Shown: positions 17,082 through 26,605, counted from the first letter of the stretch. The stretch: 64,000 bases of DNA from CAYFXE01 sp964347035 (GCA_964347035.1 CAYFXE010000002.1:1-64000); one strand, 5' to 3'. Numbers and translations are program-made. The notes: generated by a model not told the origin, from the letters alone.

Positions 17082-18782
17082 ATGCAATCCAAAGAAGACC
17101 TGAGGAAAACTTTACTTCGAATCGACGGCAGGGGCTACAAGGCCTACAAAGATATACAGGGAATCTATGATTTCAGGGAATATATCCTCCATGTGGATCA
17201 TGTTCAGGGAGACCCGTTTGCATCACCGAGNNNNNNNNNNGAAAGAGCGAAGTTTCCGACGGAGACATTCAAGAAAAAAAGCCGGGAGATCGGCTTGCGG
17301 GATTATCTTACCCGAACATTCCTAGAGGCAACAAAGAAATTCTCTCGAGGAATTCGAGGGATCGGGAACAGTGGACTGATCACCATCGATCAGCCTGGTC
17401 AGGAGATCCTGGATCGGACATCAATGTTCGTCACAGATGCTTACCTTGAAGCCAGGTTTGTGATGGGGCTTCCAGCCTTCGAGAGAAAGATCGCCGGAAG
17501 ACAAGCTGAATCTATGTTTTTCGAGGAATTGCCGCACATCGTGCGATTTTCCTTGCTCTTCGAGAACCAAAACAGAGAGATCCTTTTTCAGCATATCGAA
17601 ACTTCTGAAGATGCGGATTTCTTGAGAGGTCAACTGGATGAGCTAGAACTAGTCGCCTTCGTAGCTGATGGGGCCGTTCTGCCCAGGGCAAGCGGGATCG
17701 ATCCACGCCCTCTCAGCCACGGGAAGATTGTCTCTTTCGAATCTCCTGAATCTCTACGTGTTCAGGTCGAATTACCGAACAGGGGCCTTCTTTCGGGTAT
17801 GGGCGTTCCATACGGAGTGACACTGATTGTCGGCGGTGGTTATCATGGGAAATCCACTCTGCTCAAGGCCTTGGAGAACGGGGTCTACAATCATATCCCG
17901 GGTGATGGCAGAGAGTTTGTAGTGACTAACCCGCGTGCTATCAAAATAAGAGCCGAAGACGGAAGACGGATAGAAAAGGTGGACATCTCGCCTTTCATCA
18001 ACAACCTTCCTTTCGGACAGGGAACCCAAGAATTTTCGACCGATGATGCCAGCGGGAGCACATCCCAAGCAGCAAACACTGTAGAAGCTCTGGAGATAGG
18101 GGCCCAGGCGCTTCTCATCGACGAGGATACATCGGCCACCAATTTTATGATCAGGGATCACAGGATGCAGGAACTGGTCTCCAAAGACAGAGAACCGATT
18201 ACTCCTTTTATCGATAAGATTCGGCATCTTCACCGAGACTTTGGTGTATCTACGATTTTAGTCATCGGTGGTTCCGGGGATTATTTTGATGTGGCCGACT
18301 ATGTAATCTGTATGATTGAATACAAGCCTTATGATTTGACAAGTGAGGCCCAATCCATCGCAGATAAGTATAAGGCCGAACGCAAGCCCGAAGGGGGAGA
18401 ACACTTCGGGACGATTACGCACAGGATTCCCCAGTCGCGAAGCTTCGATCCTAGAAGAGGAAAGAGGATGGTCAAGATTTCTGCCAGGGGATTAAAGTCC
18501 ATTTTATTCGGCAGACATCACATAGACTTGAGTGCAGTCGAGCAGTTAGTTGACTCGAGTCAAACAAAAGCAATAGGGGAAGCCATCTACTATGCTATGA
18601 GATACATGGATGGACGAAAGAACTTAGGAGATGTTATAGAGTCTGTTCTCGATGATATAGATAAAAAGGGGCTTGATGTGTTGAGCCCTGAACCTGTGGG
18701 AGATTTTGCCCTGTTTAGGAGACTAGAACTGGCCGCAGCGATCAATCGTCTCCGGACTCTATATATCATTCAGGAGAAATAG
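17082..18782 (+). CDS. ABC-class predicted ATPase (PF09818/COG3044), with assembly gap
   Basis: A stand-alone ATPase family of unknown cellular role. Walker A is GGGYHGKST (251-259), the signature-like patch DASGSTSQA is at 322-330 and Walker B ALLIDEDTSA is at 343-352. The N-terminal region has the family pattern GYKAYKDIQGIYDF and HVDHVQGDPFASPS, interrupted by a 10-N gap (17231-17240). The phase is kept across the gap, but at least a few conserved Arg/Val residues expected after FASPS are unread. Full length about 566 aa is typical. It is transcribed divergently from the DsrE-like gene with an AT-rich 280-base region between. Confidence 0.9.
   Translation: MQSKEDLRKTLLRIDGRGYKAYKDIQGIYDFREYILHVDHVQGDPFASPXXXXERAKFPTETFKKKSREIGLRDYLTRTFLEATKKFSRGIRGIGNSGLITIDQPGQEILDRTSMFVTDAYLEARFVMGLPAFERKIAGRQAESMFFEELPHIVRFSLLFENQNREILFQHIETSEDADFLRGQLDELELVAFVADGAVLPRASGIDPRPLSHGKIVSFESPESLRVQVELPNRGLLSGMGVPYGVTLIVGGGYHGKSTLLKALENGVYNHIPGDGREFVVTNPRAIKIRAEDGRRIEKVDISPFINNLPFGQGTQEFSTDDASGSTSQAANTVEALEIGAQALLIDEDTSATNFMIRDHRMQELVSKDREPITPFIDKIRHLHRDFGVSTILVIGGSGDYFDVADYVICMIEYKPYDLTSEAQSIADKYKAERKPEGGEHFGTITHRIPQSRSFDPRRGKRMVKISARGLKSILFGRHHIDLSAVEQLVDSSQTKAIGEAIYYAMRYMDGRKNLGDVIESVLDDIDKKGLDVLSPEPVGDFALFRRLELAAAINRLRTLYIIQEK
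17231..17240. other. Assembly gap (10 N)
   Basis: Ten N bases within the ABC-class ATPase gene; true length unknown, although coding phase happens to be kept. Confidence 0.99.
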
Positions 18783-18953
18783 CTGCTTTATCGTCCTTTT
18801 TCCGACGTGGTTTGTGAAAAATATTCGTTACTATAAACTTTCAATTAACGGGTTGAATAAAAAAACAAACAATAAATTTTACTAAATCTATAGGAAATAT
18901 TATAATATTATTTTAGCAAAACCTCTTAAAAAGTACCCTAAAAGGAGGTTAAA

Positions 18954-19532
18954 ATGAAACTTTTAAGGGTAACAATTCTCATTCTGTTACTTTGTATAGT
19001 GGCCTCTGCAGATACAGAATACCTGGGCAACTATGTTTACTCTAATGATGACGAACTGATCAATATCGTTGCCGATGCCGTTTTGGCCGTCCGCAATATG
19101 GACAATCCCTACTTGATGTTTGTTCTGTACATGACTGTCGATGAGAATGTGAGTGCCACAGTCGAACGTAAAGATGTCGTTCTTGTTTATAAGGACAAGG
19201 AATACAAGATGCCCTCAGTAGAAGAATTGCGCAAGAACTACAGCGGGGATACCCGTGACATGAGGATTTACCAGAGTACGATTAAGTCTACCCTGGCCTT
19301 GTCCCAAATTCGTTTTTACCGTTTCCCGCTGTTTCAAGATTTCTTCCCGACCAGAACTCAGGCTACAACAGCTGTCGATCAGGGCTCCATGACCCAATTC
19401 ATCGGGTTCCGAACCAAAGTCTATTTCAAGAATCCGGGGATCAAAGAAGGTGATATTGTCGTCATCAAGGTCAAGGATAAGAAAGATCCAGAAATCTACG
19501 GAGCTGTTGCAGTTCAGTTTAAGAAAGACTAA
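18954..19532 (+). CDS. Secreted protein of unknown function
   Basis: 192 aa behind an excellent ribosome site (AAAAGGAGG). Residues 1-19 are a Sec signal peptide ending in VASA. The mature protein is mostly beta-strands with no cysteines and includes FKNPGIKEGDIVVIKVKDKK near the end, which resembles an Ig-like or outer-membrane-associated domain. I recognise no family. Related secreted proteins of this size are frequent in Aminicenantes-like genomes, but no function can be given. The upstream 170 bases are very AT-rich and probably hold its promoter. Confidence 0.75.
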   Translation: MKLLRVTILILLLCIVASADTEYLGNYVYSNDDELINIVADAVLAVRNMDNPYLMFVLYMTVDENVSATVERKDVVLVYKDKEYKMPSVEELRKNYSGDTRDMRIYQSTIKSTLALSQIRFYRFPLFQDFFPTRTQATTAVDQGSMTQFIGFRTKVYFKNPGIKEGDIVVIKVKDKKDPEIYGAVAVQFKKD

Positions 19533-19571
19533 GCCTAACGATAAACTTCAGGCGAGCCTGAGGCTCTCGGG

Positions 19572-20669
19572 TTAGGGATTCAGATCAGAAACCTGAGCCA
19601 TCGGGCTCTCCTTGTTTATTTCTTGGCTGTTGCTCTCGATCCGCTGTTTCTTCATCGGGGTGATCACCAACACAAAAGCCAGAGCCAAAAAAATAAGCGC
19701 CATCAGGGGGAAGACATACCAGGCCATCCTGCTTAATGAGGAATGTCTATCAGATCTGCTGAGTTTCGTCCTCCGGTCCTCCAACGGGGCCCCTACCAGG
19801 AGCATACCCAGTAGGGAAACAAAACAAGAAGAAAGGACTAAAGCCACGCCGTTCGCAACGTCCTCGATATTCCGTCCTGCAAACCCGAGAAGAACCTGGA
19901 TGAATCCCATGAATGATCCTATCAATCCTGTCAGCGCAAAACTTAAAGTCCATGTTCTTCCGGATGAGGAATGATTTACGAACAGAACGATGATGAGTGT
20001 TCCTCCCAGGACGACCAGAAGCGCGGGCCAATTTGCAATCCATTCCCAAGGTTTGAAGAGTGGGTAAGTGTTAGACAGGGAAGGTTTGATGATTATCCAT
20101 GAAACGACAGCGACAAAAAGGACGTATCCGATGATATGTTCGATCCGAAACGGTGATAGCGAATCATATGCCTGCGTTTTGTGAATGTCTTTTGTCTCCT
20201 CTCGCCGTTTGTCATTAAGCTCGATCGTTAATTTCCAGGCAGGTACCAGACAGATGACGGCCAGGATCATCCCGTAAACAGCGGGGATAAAAGAGATGGC
20301 CATGCGGGAGGCAGCGCCGGCTATCCCGCCTTGAGAGCTGGAGAGGGCCAAGACAAAATAGATGACACTTCCCACCACCCCCAGCATCCAACCATTCCGG
20401 CTGGCGGATTCCCAGAAGAGTGTGGATTTTTGAATGTCCTTTTCAGAACCGGACACTCCAGCCGCATGTCTAAAAGCGGCTCCGATTTCAGGACCGGTAA
20501 AGCTCATCAAGACCGTGGCTACGACTCCTAAAAGGACAAAGATAAGACCATGTCCCTCCATAAAGTCGGCAAATCTTCCGGAGATGAGGATAACCGCAAT
20601 CAATAAGGCCACGATCAGTATTTTTCCCAAGATAACAAATAATCTTTTTTGATTTATTCGAGGTGACAT
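19572..20669 (-). CDS. Membrane protein with duplicated MotA/ExbB-like unit
   Basis: 365 aa with about eight transmembrane segments in two similar halves. The first half has GHGLIFVLLGVVATVLMSFT and then GWMLGVVGSVIYFV...ISFIPAVYGMILAV; the second has NWPALLVVLGGTLIIVLFVN and TGLIGSFMGFIQVLLG...VALVLSSCFVSLLG. This strand order (GG-x-L, then a G-x-x-G helix, then a P/S-containing helix) is that of MotA/TolQ/ExbB proton-channel proteins, here in tandem within one chain. No MotB/TolR partner is adjacent. Third gene of an operon with an ECF sigma factor and an RseB-like anti-sigma (33-base gap), so it may be the regulated or sensing component. Confidence 0.75.
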   Translation of the reverse strand: MSPRINQKRLFVILGKILIVALLIAVILISGRFADFMEGHGLIFVLLGVVATVLMSFTGPEIGAAFRHAAGVSGSEKDIQKSTLFWESASRNGWMLGVVGSVIYFVLALSSSQGGIAGAASRMAISFIPAVYGMILAVICLVPAWKLTIELNDKRREETKDIHKTQAYDSLSPFRIEHIIGYVLFVAVVSWIIIKPSLSNTYPLFKPWEWIANWPALLVVLGGTLIIVLFVNHSSSGRTWTLSFALTGLIGSFMGFIQVLLGFAGRNIEDVANGVALVLSSCFVSLLGMLLVGAPLEDRRTKLSRSDRHSSLSRMAWYVFPLMALIFLALAFVLVITPMKKQRIESNSQEINKESPMAQVSDLNP

Positions 20670-20702
20670 TCCTGCCTCCTTTCTAGTTTTGTTAATGGTT
20701 CT

Positions 20703-21605
20703 TCAAACACCCTGATCCTCCCTTAAGATTTTAGGGATCATGATTCGGGAAGACATGGGTTGATTCCAGTTAAAATGAGCCTGCATGACCAATCGTCCTT
20801 TTTCGCCGGTTTTAATAGATTCTGAAAGAAATTTTTTGATCTTCAGGGGTAGGTAGGTGCTCAGGTCAACGGTCATCTCTAAAACAGCTTTTTCTTCCTG
20901 ATTGGTGAAGATAATAAGGCCTCTTCCAGGCTTATCTGTCTGTTTTAACTGACTCAACTGCCATCTTCCGTACATGCTTTCTGCCAGTTCCTCGGGGGTC
21001 ACCAGCCATAACACTGGCCTGAATGCCGCATCTGTGATTTTCCAGACACTCTCAGCTTTTTCTGCTGTGTTTTTGATGTGATCGACGATGATAATCCTCG
21101 TCTCCGAGATCCAGAGTGTTTTGTTGATTTTGTCAGTCTGTTGTGCGTCTATTCTGGTCAGGTTGGGAGAGCGCCATCGGATAGAGTAAGAGAGAGGAAG
21201 GCCGTCTTCAGTCGGAATTTCCAGCTTACATACCATGGTTTCGGTATGGCGCACCCGATCCGTTACCGAGATAGATGTGTTAAGCACAGAGACTGTATCA
21301 GCGAGGACACTGCGGTGTCCGGTGAGCTGCAGGGCCCCGCCTGAAACCAGCATCAGAACCGAGGCACCAGCTAGAATTTCTTTTCTGAATACCCCGCCAA
21401 GCCAGGGCCATACTCTGGACTGTGAGAGATTCGTCCAGAGTAGTCTAAGATTCAAGCGTCGTGTCAGTTTAGACTCTTCGATCTCTTTCCTGAATCTGGA
21501 AATGTGTTCCTTCATCCTCTTTTCTAACTCTGGAGGAAGGTCATCTTTTAAGACGTGTTTGATCAAGTTATCTGTTTCTTGTTGATGGGATGTTTCTTTT
21601 TTCAT
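20703..21605 (-). CDS. Anti-sigma factor with RseB/LolA-like periplasmic domain
   Basis: 300 aa. A short cytoplasmic N-terminus (about 1-72) with no zinc-finger Cys/His motif is followed by one transmembrane helix (about 75-97, EILAGASVLMLVSGGALQL). The rest is a beta-rich domain with the RseB/LolA look (HTETMVCKLEI, YSIRWRSPNLTRID, YLPLKIKKF). Its ATG overlaps the sigma gene's stop as ATGA, the usual arrangement for a sigma/anti-sigma pair. It probably senses lipoprotein or envelope state and releases the ECF factor. A sigma-binding helix must be assumed rather than seen. Confidence 0.75.
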   Translation of the reverse strand: MKKETSHQQETDNLIKHVLKDDLPPELEKRMKEHISRFRKEIEESKLTRRLNLRLLWTNLSQSRVWPWLGGVFRKEILAGASVLMLVSGGALQLTGHRSVLADTVSVLNTSISVTDRVRHTETMVCKLEIPTEDGLPLSYSIRWRSPNLTRIDAQQTDKINKTLWISETRIIIVDHIKNTAEKAESVWKITDAAFRPVLWLVTPEELAESMYGRWQLSQLKQTDKPGRGLIIFTNQEEKAVLEMTVDLSTYLPLKIKKFLSESIKTGEKGRLVMQAHFNWNQPMSSRIMIPKILREDQGV

Positions 21606-22219
21606 TCGGATGCCTCCTGTGAAGGAGTTGATAATAAATGAGCGAGCCGCTGGCTCAAGCGCTTTCGCCCCCTTGCCACATGGATTCTTGCTGTTATTTC
21701 ACTGCAGTTCATCGCCTGGGCGATAACGTCATAAGGCAGCTCTTGGACAATCCTCATCAGCACAGCCACAGCCTGTTGCCTCGGAAGCTTGCTTATAGCG
21801 TTGAGGATTTCATGTTTCATTTCCTTTCCTTCCAAATCTTGGTAAAAAGTTTCTTCGGATGACGGTGAGAATTTTTGAATGAATACTGGGTCCTTAAACT
21901 TTTGAGATCTCCTGGTCTTTCTCAGAGAATCGTACGCGGCATTCAAGCAAATTTTTAAGATCAAAGCCTGAGGATGCGGGTGGCGTTGGATTCGTTCCAA
22001 CTTCTTCCAGATGATGGTGAGGGCCTCTTGCAGAGTATCCTCAGCCATTTGCGGATGGCGCACAACTCGCCATATGGTGCGCATCATTTGGGATTCTACG
22101 GGGACTATCAACTGTTCATAGACTGTTGTTTTGCTCGTCACATGGAACTCCAGTTGACATTCTCGAAGAAGTGTTGTGTTAAGTGGTCTATCATTTGAAG
22201 GGACTACAGTAAAATACAT
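21602..22219 (-). CDS. ECF-type RNA polymerase sigma factor
   Basis: 205 aa. Region 2 is VVRHPQMAEDTLQEALTIIW, the -10-binding helix with the DTLQE signature; region 4 is LPRQQAVAVLMRIVQELPYD...NCSEITARIHVARGRKRL with a clear helix-turn-helix. A roughly 30-residue N-terminal extension precedes region 2. It heads a three-gene operon with its anti-sigma and a MotA-like protein and is probably autoregulated. No target promoter motif was identified here. Confidence 0.9.
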   Translation of the reverse strand: MYFTVVPSNDRPLNTTLLRECQLEFHVTSKTTVYEQLIVPVESQMMRTIWRVVRHPQMAEDTLQEALTIIWKKLERIQRHPHPQALILKICLNAAYDSLRKTRRSQKFKDPVFIQKFSPSSEETFYQDLEGKEMKHEILNAISKLPRQQAVAVLMRIVQELPYDVIAQAMNCSEITARIHVARGRKRLSQRLAHLLSTPSQEASE

Positions 22220-22267
22220 TTTTCGTCATATTAGTAACCGTTCCAAGAGACAGAATTGTTTACGTCT

Positions 22268-22353
22268 AATTGGGGTCAGACCTTCATAACTTTCATAATT
22301 GAATATGGAACTTTACATAACTATAAAAGTTATGAAGGCCTGACCCAATTTTG
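22268..22353. repeat. GGGGTCAGACC long hairpin, copy 2
   Basis: Left arm TTGGGGTCAGACCTTCATAA and right arm TTATGAAGGCCTGACCCAAT, about 25 paired bases with two mismatches and a loop containing TTGAATATGGAAC. The same element, including the loop, stands just after the following gene at 22958-23040. Confidence 0.88.
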
Positions 22354-22449
22354 ACACAAAAAACCGAAAGGAGTAAACAAGGATCATATCGTGAACGGTT
22401 ACAGTTATGGATATACAGCAAAATGTCCTACTCGTATTTGGAGGTCAAA

Positions 22450-22950
22450 ATGAGAAAAAAAATGTCTATTTTCCTGTCGGTGGCTTTATTTTTATTTTTA
22501 TCATGCCAGACAAAAGCAACAACAGACATAGGACAAATTGAGACGAAGATCCAAATGGCGACTAAATACCTTCTTGGCCCAGCCGGACCCGGAGAAGACG
22601 CTAAGGAAGGGTTTAAGTTGCTCGTGGCAGCGATCGAGATGGCTTCTTTAGAGGCGGAATTTCCGTCAGAGTTCAGAGAGAAAATATCAGAGGCTCGAGG
22701 GCTTTTCGAGTCAAACTCTATCTTCGATCAAAAAGGCATCGATCTACTCAACGAGTCTTATTTTTTAGTGAACGACGGGGTGGGATTTCAGATGCCAGAG
22801 AGTATATCCAGCATCGAACAGGCTGTAGAGTATGCCCGTCAACAAATCGATTCGGCTCGGGAGAATCTCAAGAAAGGAGAGGTCGGTGAATGCGCCCGCG
22901 GCCTTCTCGAGGTCGCTCTGATAGTCGTGACCCCGATGATTCAGAAATAA
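22450..22950 (+). CDS. Small lipoprotein between two hairpin repeats
   Basis: About 166 aa from ATG 22450, which has GGAGGTC 4 bases before it; the frame is open upstream into the repeat but those codons look non-coding. Signal peptide with lipobox LFLSC. The mature part is helical and charged (IGQIETKIQMATKYLLG, then SIEQAVEYARQQIDSARENL) and has one Cys near the end. No family recognised. It is placed exactly between two near-identical hairpin elements in the same orientation, one about 95 bases before its start and one 8 bases after its stop. Confidence 0.75.
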   Translation: MRKKMSIFLSVALFLFLSCQTKATTDIGQIETKIQMATKYLLGPAGPGEDAKEGFKLLVAAIEMASLEAEFPSEFREKISEARGLFESNSIFDQKGIDLLNESYFLVNDGVGFQMPESISSIEQAVEYARQQIDSARENLKKGEVGECARGLLEVALIVVTPMIQK

Positions 22951-22957
22951 TTGGAAT

Positions 22958-23040
22958 AATTGGGGTCAGACCTTCATAACTTTCATAATTGAATATGAAA
23001 CTCTATATAAATATAAAAGTTATGAAGGTCTGACCCCAAC
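22958..23040. repeat. GGGGTCAGACC long hairpin, copy 3
   Basis: Left arm TTGGGGTCAGACCTTCATAA and right arm TTATGAAGGTCTGACCCCAA are perfectly complementary over about 20 bases, with a loop closely matching that of copy 2 (TTGAATATGAAAC). It begins 8 bases after the lipoprotein stop codon and ends 15 bases before the tricorn stop codon. Confidence 0.9.
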
Positions 23041-23054
23041 TGTAACTGGTATAT

Positions 23055-26000
23055 TTATTTCTTCTTCTTGGAGACGCGGTCGATGGGTGCTGGACGCGGC
23101 ATGTGTTTAACAGGATACTTTTCGAGAAGCTTCAAGGCTTCCGTGACGGCGCGCTCGAGCTGTGGGTCCTGCCCCTTTATAACTAAAGCCGGAGTCATCT
23201 CGACATCGATATCAGGGGGAACGCCCTCATTCTCAACGGCCCACTTGCCTTCGATGCTGTAGAAAGCGAGATTGGGGGAAGAGATGAACCCGCCGTCGAT
23301 GAGAATGACGCCACCATGATGGCCGACCAGGCCACCCCAGGTCCTCTTGCCGATCAACGGACCGATCTTCCTGAACCGGAAGTAATAGGGGAGAGCATCG
23401 CCTCCAGAGCCGGCATATTCGTTTATCAGCATTACCTTGGGACCGAAGATCTGAGCCATCGGGGTGGTAAACTCCTGCCCATCACGGGTGGCAAAGTAGT
23501 TCATCAGAGGCCGGGCCATCAAATCAACGAAGTAATCGGCCGCATATCCTCCACCGTTAAACCTTTCATCGATAACCGCTCCCTGCTTGTTCTGCTGGGC
23601 GAAATAATAGCGGTTGAAATACACATAGCCGGTCCCGGCTGTATTCGGGAGGTAGACATAGGCCAGCTTTCCGCCAGACATTTTGTCGACTTTGCGGCGG
23701 TTGTTCTCCACCCAAGCTCGGGCTCTCAACTGCATTTCGCTTCGGGCAGGTACGACTGTGATGAGTCGTGATCCTTCCCTGGTCGGCTTGTCGTTAACTC
23801 GGATTGATGTCTGTTTTCCGGCTGTACCTTCGAAGAGCTCATAGAAGTTTGTCGGCGGCTTGAGTTCGAGTCCGTTCACTTCCAGGATATAATCTCCTTC
23901 TGATACCTTCAATCCGGGAGCAGTCAGAGGTGCCCGTAGCTCAGGATTCCAATTCTCACCCGTATATATTCTCTTGATCCTGTAATACTCATTCTCAATG
24001 ACGTAATCGGCACCGAGCAGACCGACAGGAACAGACTCAACTCTCGGCAACACTCCGCCTCCGGCGCCAGAATGACCGATGGTCAGCTCACCGATGAGGT
24101 TACGCAGGATGTAACTTAAATCTGACCGGTGAGCCACATGGTCGAGGAATGGTTCGTACTTTTTGTACACCGCTTCCCAGTCTGCCCCGTGCATCTGGGC
24201 GTCATACAGAAAATCGCGGTTAATCCGCCAAGCCTCACGGTAGATTTGCTTCCATTCAGCGACCGGGTCCACTTTTGCCTTGAGATCAGCTGTCTTTAGC
24301 TTCCCGTCTCCGACTTTGGCCTTGCCTTTAGTATCGACGATTCCGTAAGTATCCCGAGCCCTATACAGAAGCTTATTCCCATCGGCAGAAATCGAATAAC
24401 CGTTGATTCCGGACATGAAGGGCTTGGATTCTCTCTCTTTCAGGTCGTACCAGTGAAGGGAAAGTCCTCTTTGATTGGGTATGCTTTCAGCATAGAAGAA
24501 AATCCCCTCTGTGGCTGCCTTCAACTGGCTGTAATTCCTCAGAGGGATGTCGACGGCGAGGATGCGCTGGTCGATTCCTTCCAGGTCGATAACCACTGTG
24601 GGTTCTTCTGTTTTTTCTTTATCCTTTTCTTTCTCTTTTTCTTTCCCTTTATCTTTTGGCTCTTTTTCTTCTTTTTTCTCTTCTTTCTTGTCCTTTTCCT
24701 CATCGCTTTCAGGAAGCAGCGGAGAAGGATCTTTGGCATTGAGGGTGATTAAGTAAATACCATAGGTGTATGGACGTTCTATGGATGACATGTCCAACCA
24801 GCCAGTGCTTAGAGCATAATTAGTACTGGCCAGGAAATAAAGATACTTTCCTCCCTTATCAAAGGCCGGAGAGATGGCATCGGAGAGTCCATTGGTAACC
24901 TGGTAGGATTCTGCTTTTTCAAGAGAATAGAAGAAAATGGCGTGCAGATGGTTTTTCAGACGCTTGGAATAGACGATCCATTTCGAGTCGGGTGACCAGA
25001 TGTGATCGAGCGAACGATAAGGATGATCATACGTGTCCTTGTCAATTTTATTCGCCTTTCCAGTAGCCACATCGATATACCAGAGATTGAGGCGCTTGTC
25101 GGCGAAGGCTATCTTTTTCGAATCAGGAGACCAAACAGGTTGATAGTAGAAGGAGGGGTTCTCTAAAGAAATGCGTTTCGGTGCTTTAACGCCTTTCTGA
25201 TCGACAATCATCAATCCGTATTCATCACCTTGGTCAGAAAACCAGGCGATTTTTTGCCCATCGGGCGACCAAGATGGAAAGCGATCGTTAGTCCCAGAGG
25301 TCTTGGTCAAGTTGCGGTAATCTCCTTTTTTAGCCGGGACAGTATAAATATCACCTCTCGCCTCAAAAACAGCTCTGACCCCCGTGGGCGATATGTCTCC
25401 GCTGAATATCAGGCGGGAGACGTCTGCAAAATGGACCCTCCGTCCTGGAAGGTCGCCCTTGATTTCCACCTGAAGCTTGGTTGTCTTACTGGTTTCAGGG
25501 TCGAAAAGATGAAGGTAACCAGCCTGTTCGTACACCACAGCATTCCCCCCTGCGCTGGCCCTCTTGATGTCGAAATCCTCGTGAAACGTGAGCTGCTTCA
25601 CGTCTTTGGTCTTCGTGTCGTAAGAAAAGAGGTTCATCGTATGGTTGCGGTCAGAGATGAAATAGACCTTATCCCCCATCCACATAGGATCAGTATCGTT
25701 GCTGTTGTCGCGGGGAATTTTTTCGAGTTCAAAGTCGTCAAGATCGATTAGCCATACGGCCGATGTCGTCCCTCCTCTGTAATGCCGCCAGGCGCCGAAG
25801 ACTTCCACGACTCGGACATAGGCCAGACGCTGACCATCAGGCGAATAGGCTCCTTTATAGGCCATCGGCAATGCTAGAGGCTCGGGCATGCCGCCTTCGG
25901 TGGAAATTGTCCATAATCTGGTGAAAGGCACAGGAGCTGTGTCCCTTGTAGAGGCGAACAGAATGCGCTTTCCATCAGGCGTCCAGCCTCTGACCATGTC

Positions 26001-26330
26001 GGGAGATGGATGGTAAGTCAGACGCTTGGGTTCGCCTCCGTCGGTAGAGACGACAAAAACATCGACGTTTCCGTCGTACTGACCCGAAAAGGCTATGTGC
26101 CGACCGTCGGGTGAAAACACAGGACTAGCCTCAGTTCCGATATGGGTGGTGAGCCTTCTGGCATCACCTCCGGATCGTGAGACTATCCAGAGATCGTTGG
26201 CGTACACAAAAGCCACCAGGTCTTTGCTCACAGCCGGTTCACGAAGCAAACGAGCCTCTTCGGCAAAGGCTGGATGAGCTAGTAATACCAACACCAGGAT
26301 AAAAATTAGAAAAAGATCTTTTTTAGGCAT
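23055..26330 (-). CDS. Tricorn-type protease (S41), exported
   Basis: 1091 aa, with a signal peptide (ILVLVLLAHPAFAEE). Tandem WD-like TolB propeller motifs (SPDGxxIAFxS, SPDGQKIAWFS, SPDSKKIAFAD) fill residues about 30-530. A lysine/glutamate-only insert occupies about 537-577. Then come the C1 core domain, a PDZ domain (about 780-860, ending at the GDYILEVNG patch) and the C2 catalytic domain. H753 in TIGHSG and S975 in AGSGGDALPYYF match the archaeal tricorn His and Ser. Degrades peptides produced by other proteases; export moves this role to the periplasm. Start ATG 26330 with GGGAGAG upstream. Length and domain order are normal for bacterial tricorns. Confidence 0.93.
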   Translation of the reverse strand: MPKKDLFLIFILVLVLLAHPAFAEEARLLREPAVSKDLVAFVYANDLWIVSRSGGDARRLTTHIGTEASPVFSPDGRHIAFSGQYDGNVDVFVVSTDGGEPKRLTYHPSPDMVRGWTPDGKRILFASTRDTAPVPFTRLWTISTEGGMPEPLALPMAYKGAYSPDGQRLAYVRVVEVFGAWRHYRGGTTSAVWLIDLDDFELEKIPRDNSNDTDPMWMGDKVYFISDRNHTMNLFSYDTKTKDVKQLTFHEDFDIKRASAGGNAVVYEQAGYLHLFDPETSKTTKLQVEIKGDLPGRRVHFADVSRLIFSGDISPTGVRAVFEARGDIYTVPAKKGDYRNLTKTSGTNDRFPSWSPDGQKIAWFSDQGDEYGLMIVDQKGVKAPKRISLENPSFYYQPVWSPDSKKIAFADKRLNLWYIDVATGKANKIDKDTYDHPYRSLDHIWSPDSKWIVYSKRLKNHLHAIFFYSLEKAESYQVTNGLSDAISPAFDKGGKYLYFLASTNYALSTGWLDMSSIERPYTYGIYLITLNAKDPSPLLPESDEEKDKKEEKKEEKEPKDKGKEKEKEKDKEKTEEPTVVIDLEGIDQRILAVDIPLRNYSQLKAATEGIFFYAESIPNQRGLSLHWYDLKERESKPFMSGINGYSISADGNKLLYRARDTYGIVDTKGKAKVGDGKLKTADLKAKVDPVAEWKQIYREAWRINRDFLYDAQMHGADWEAVYKKYEPFLDHVAHRSDLSYILRNLIGELTIGHSGAGGGVLPRVESVPVGLLGADYVIENEYYRIKRIYTGENWNPELRAPLTAPGLKVSEGDYILEVNGLELKPPTNFYELFEGTAGKQTSIRVNDKPTREGSRLITVVPARSEMQLRARAWVENNRRKVDKMSGGKLAYVYLPNTAGTGYVYFNRYYFAQQNKQGAVIDERFNGGGYAADYFVDLMARPLMNYFATRDGQEFTTPMAQIFGPKVMLINEYAGSGGDALPYYFRFRKIGPLIGKRTWGGLVGHHGGVILIDGGFISSPNLAFYSIEGKWAVENEGVPPDIDVEMTPALVIKGQDPQLERAVTEALKLLEKYPVKHMPRPAPIDRVSKKKK

Positions 26331-26605
26331 GATGCTCTCCCTTGATTGAATTTCTCTTGAGTTGAGATAATCACTTTTTCATGATGGAGAATAAAATATC
26401 ATAGTAGAATACGTGGTTTAATACAAAAGTTTTTATATATATAAAAAAAGGGGCTATCTTGGACAGAGACAGCAACCAAGAAATTGTTGATCTATTCAAG
26501 GAGTTCGCTTTTCTATTCGAGATTTTCGCTTTGTGTCTTTCTCCTGTCATTCCTGCGGAAGCAGGAATCCAGCCTGTCCCTGCACAAGCAGGGATCTAAT
26601 ACCTC
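26331..26605. other. Intergenic region with two short palindromes
   Basis: Between two minus-strand genes. It contains ATTCCTGCGGAAGCAGGAAT (26549-26568) and TCCCTGCACAAGCAGGGA (26577-26594), REP-like hairpins. The AT-rich part near 26390-26450 may hold the tricorn promoter. No gene seen. Confidence 0.75.

Noticed and set aside
24453..24756. Phe/Ser-rich plus-strand frames opposite tricorn
   Set aside because: They are the antisense of the Lys/Glu insert and have no independent coding signal.
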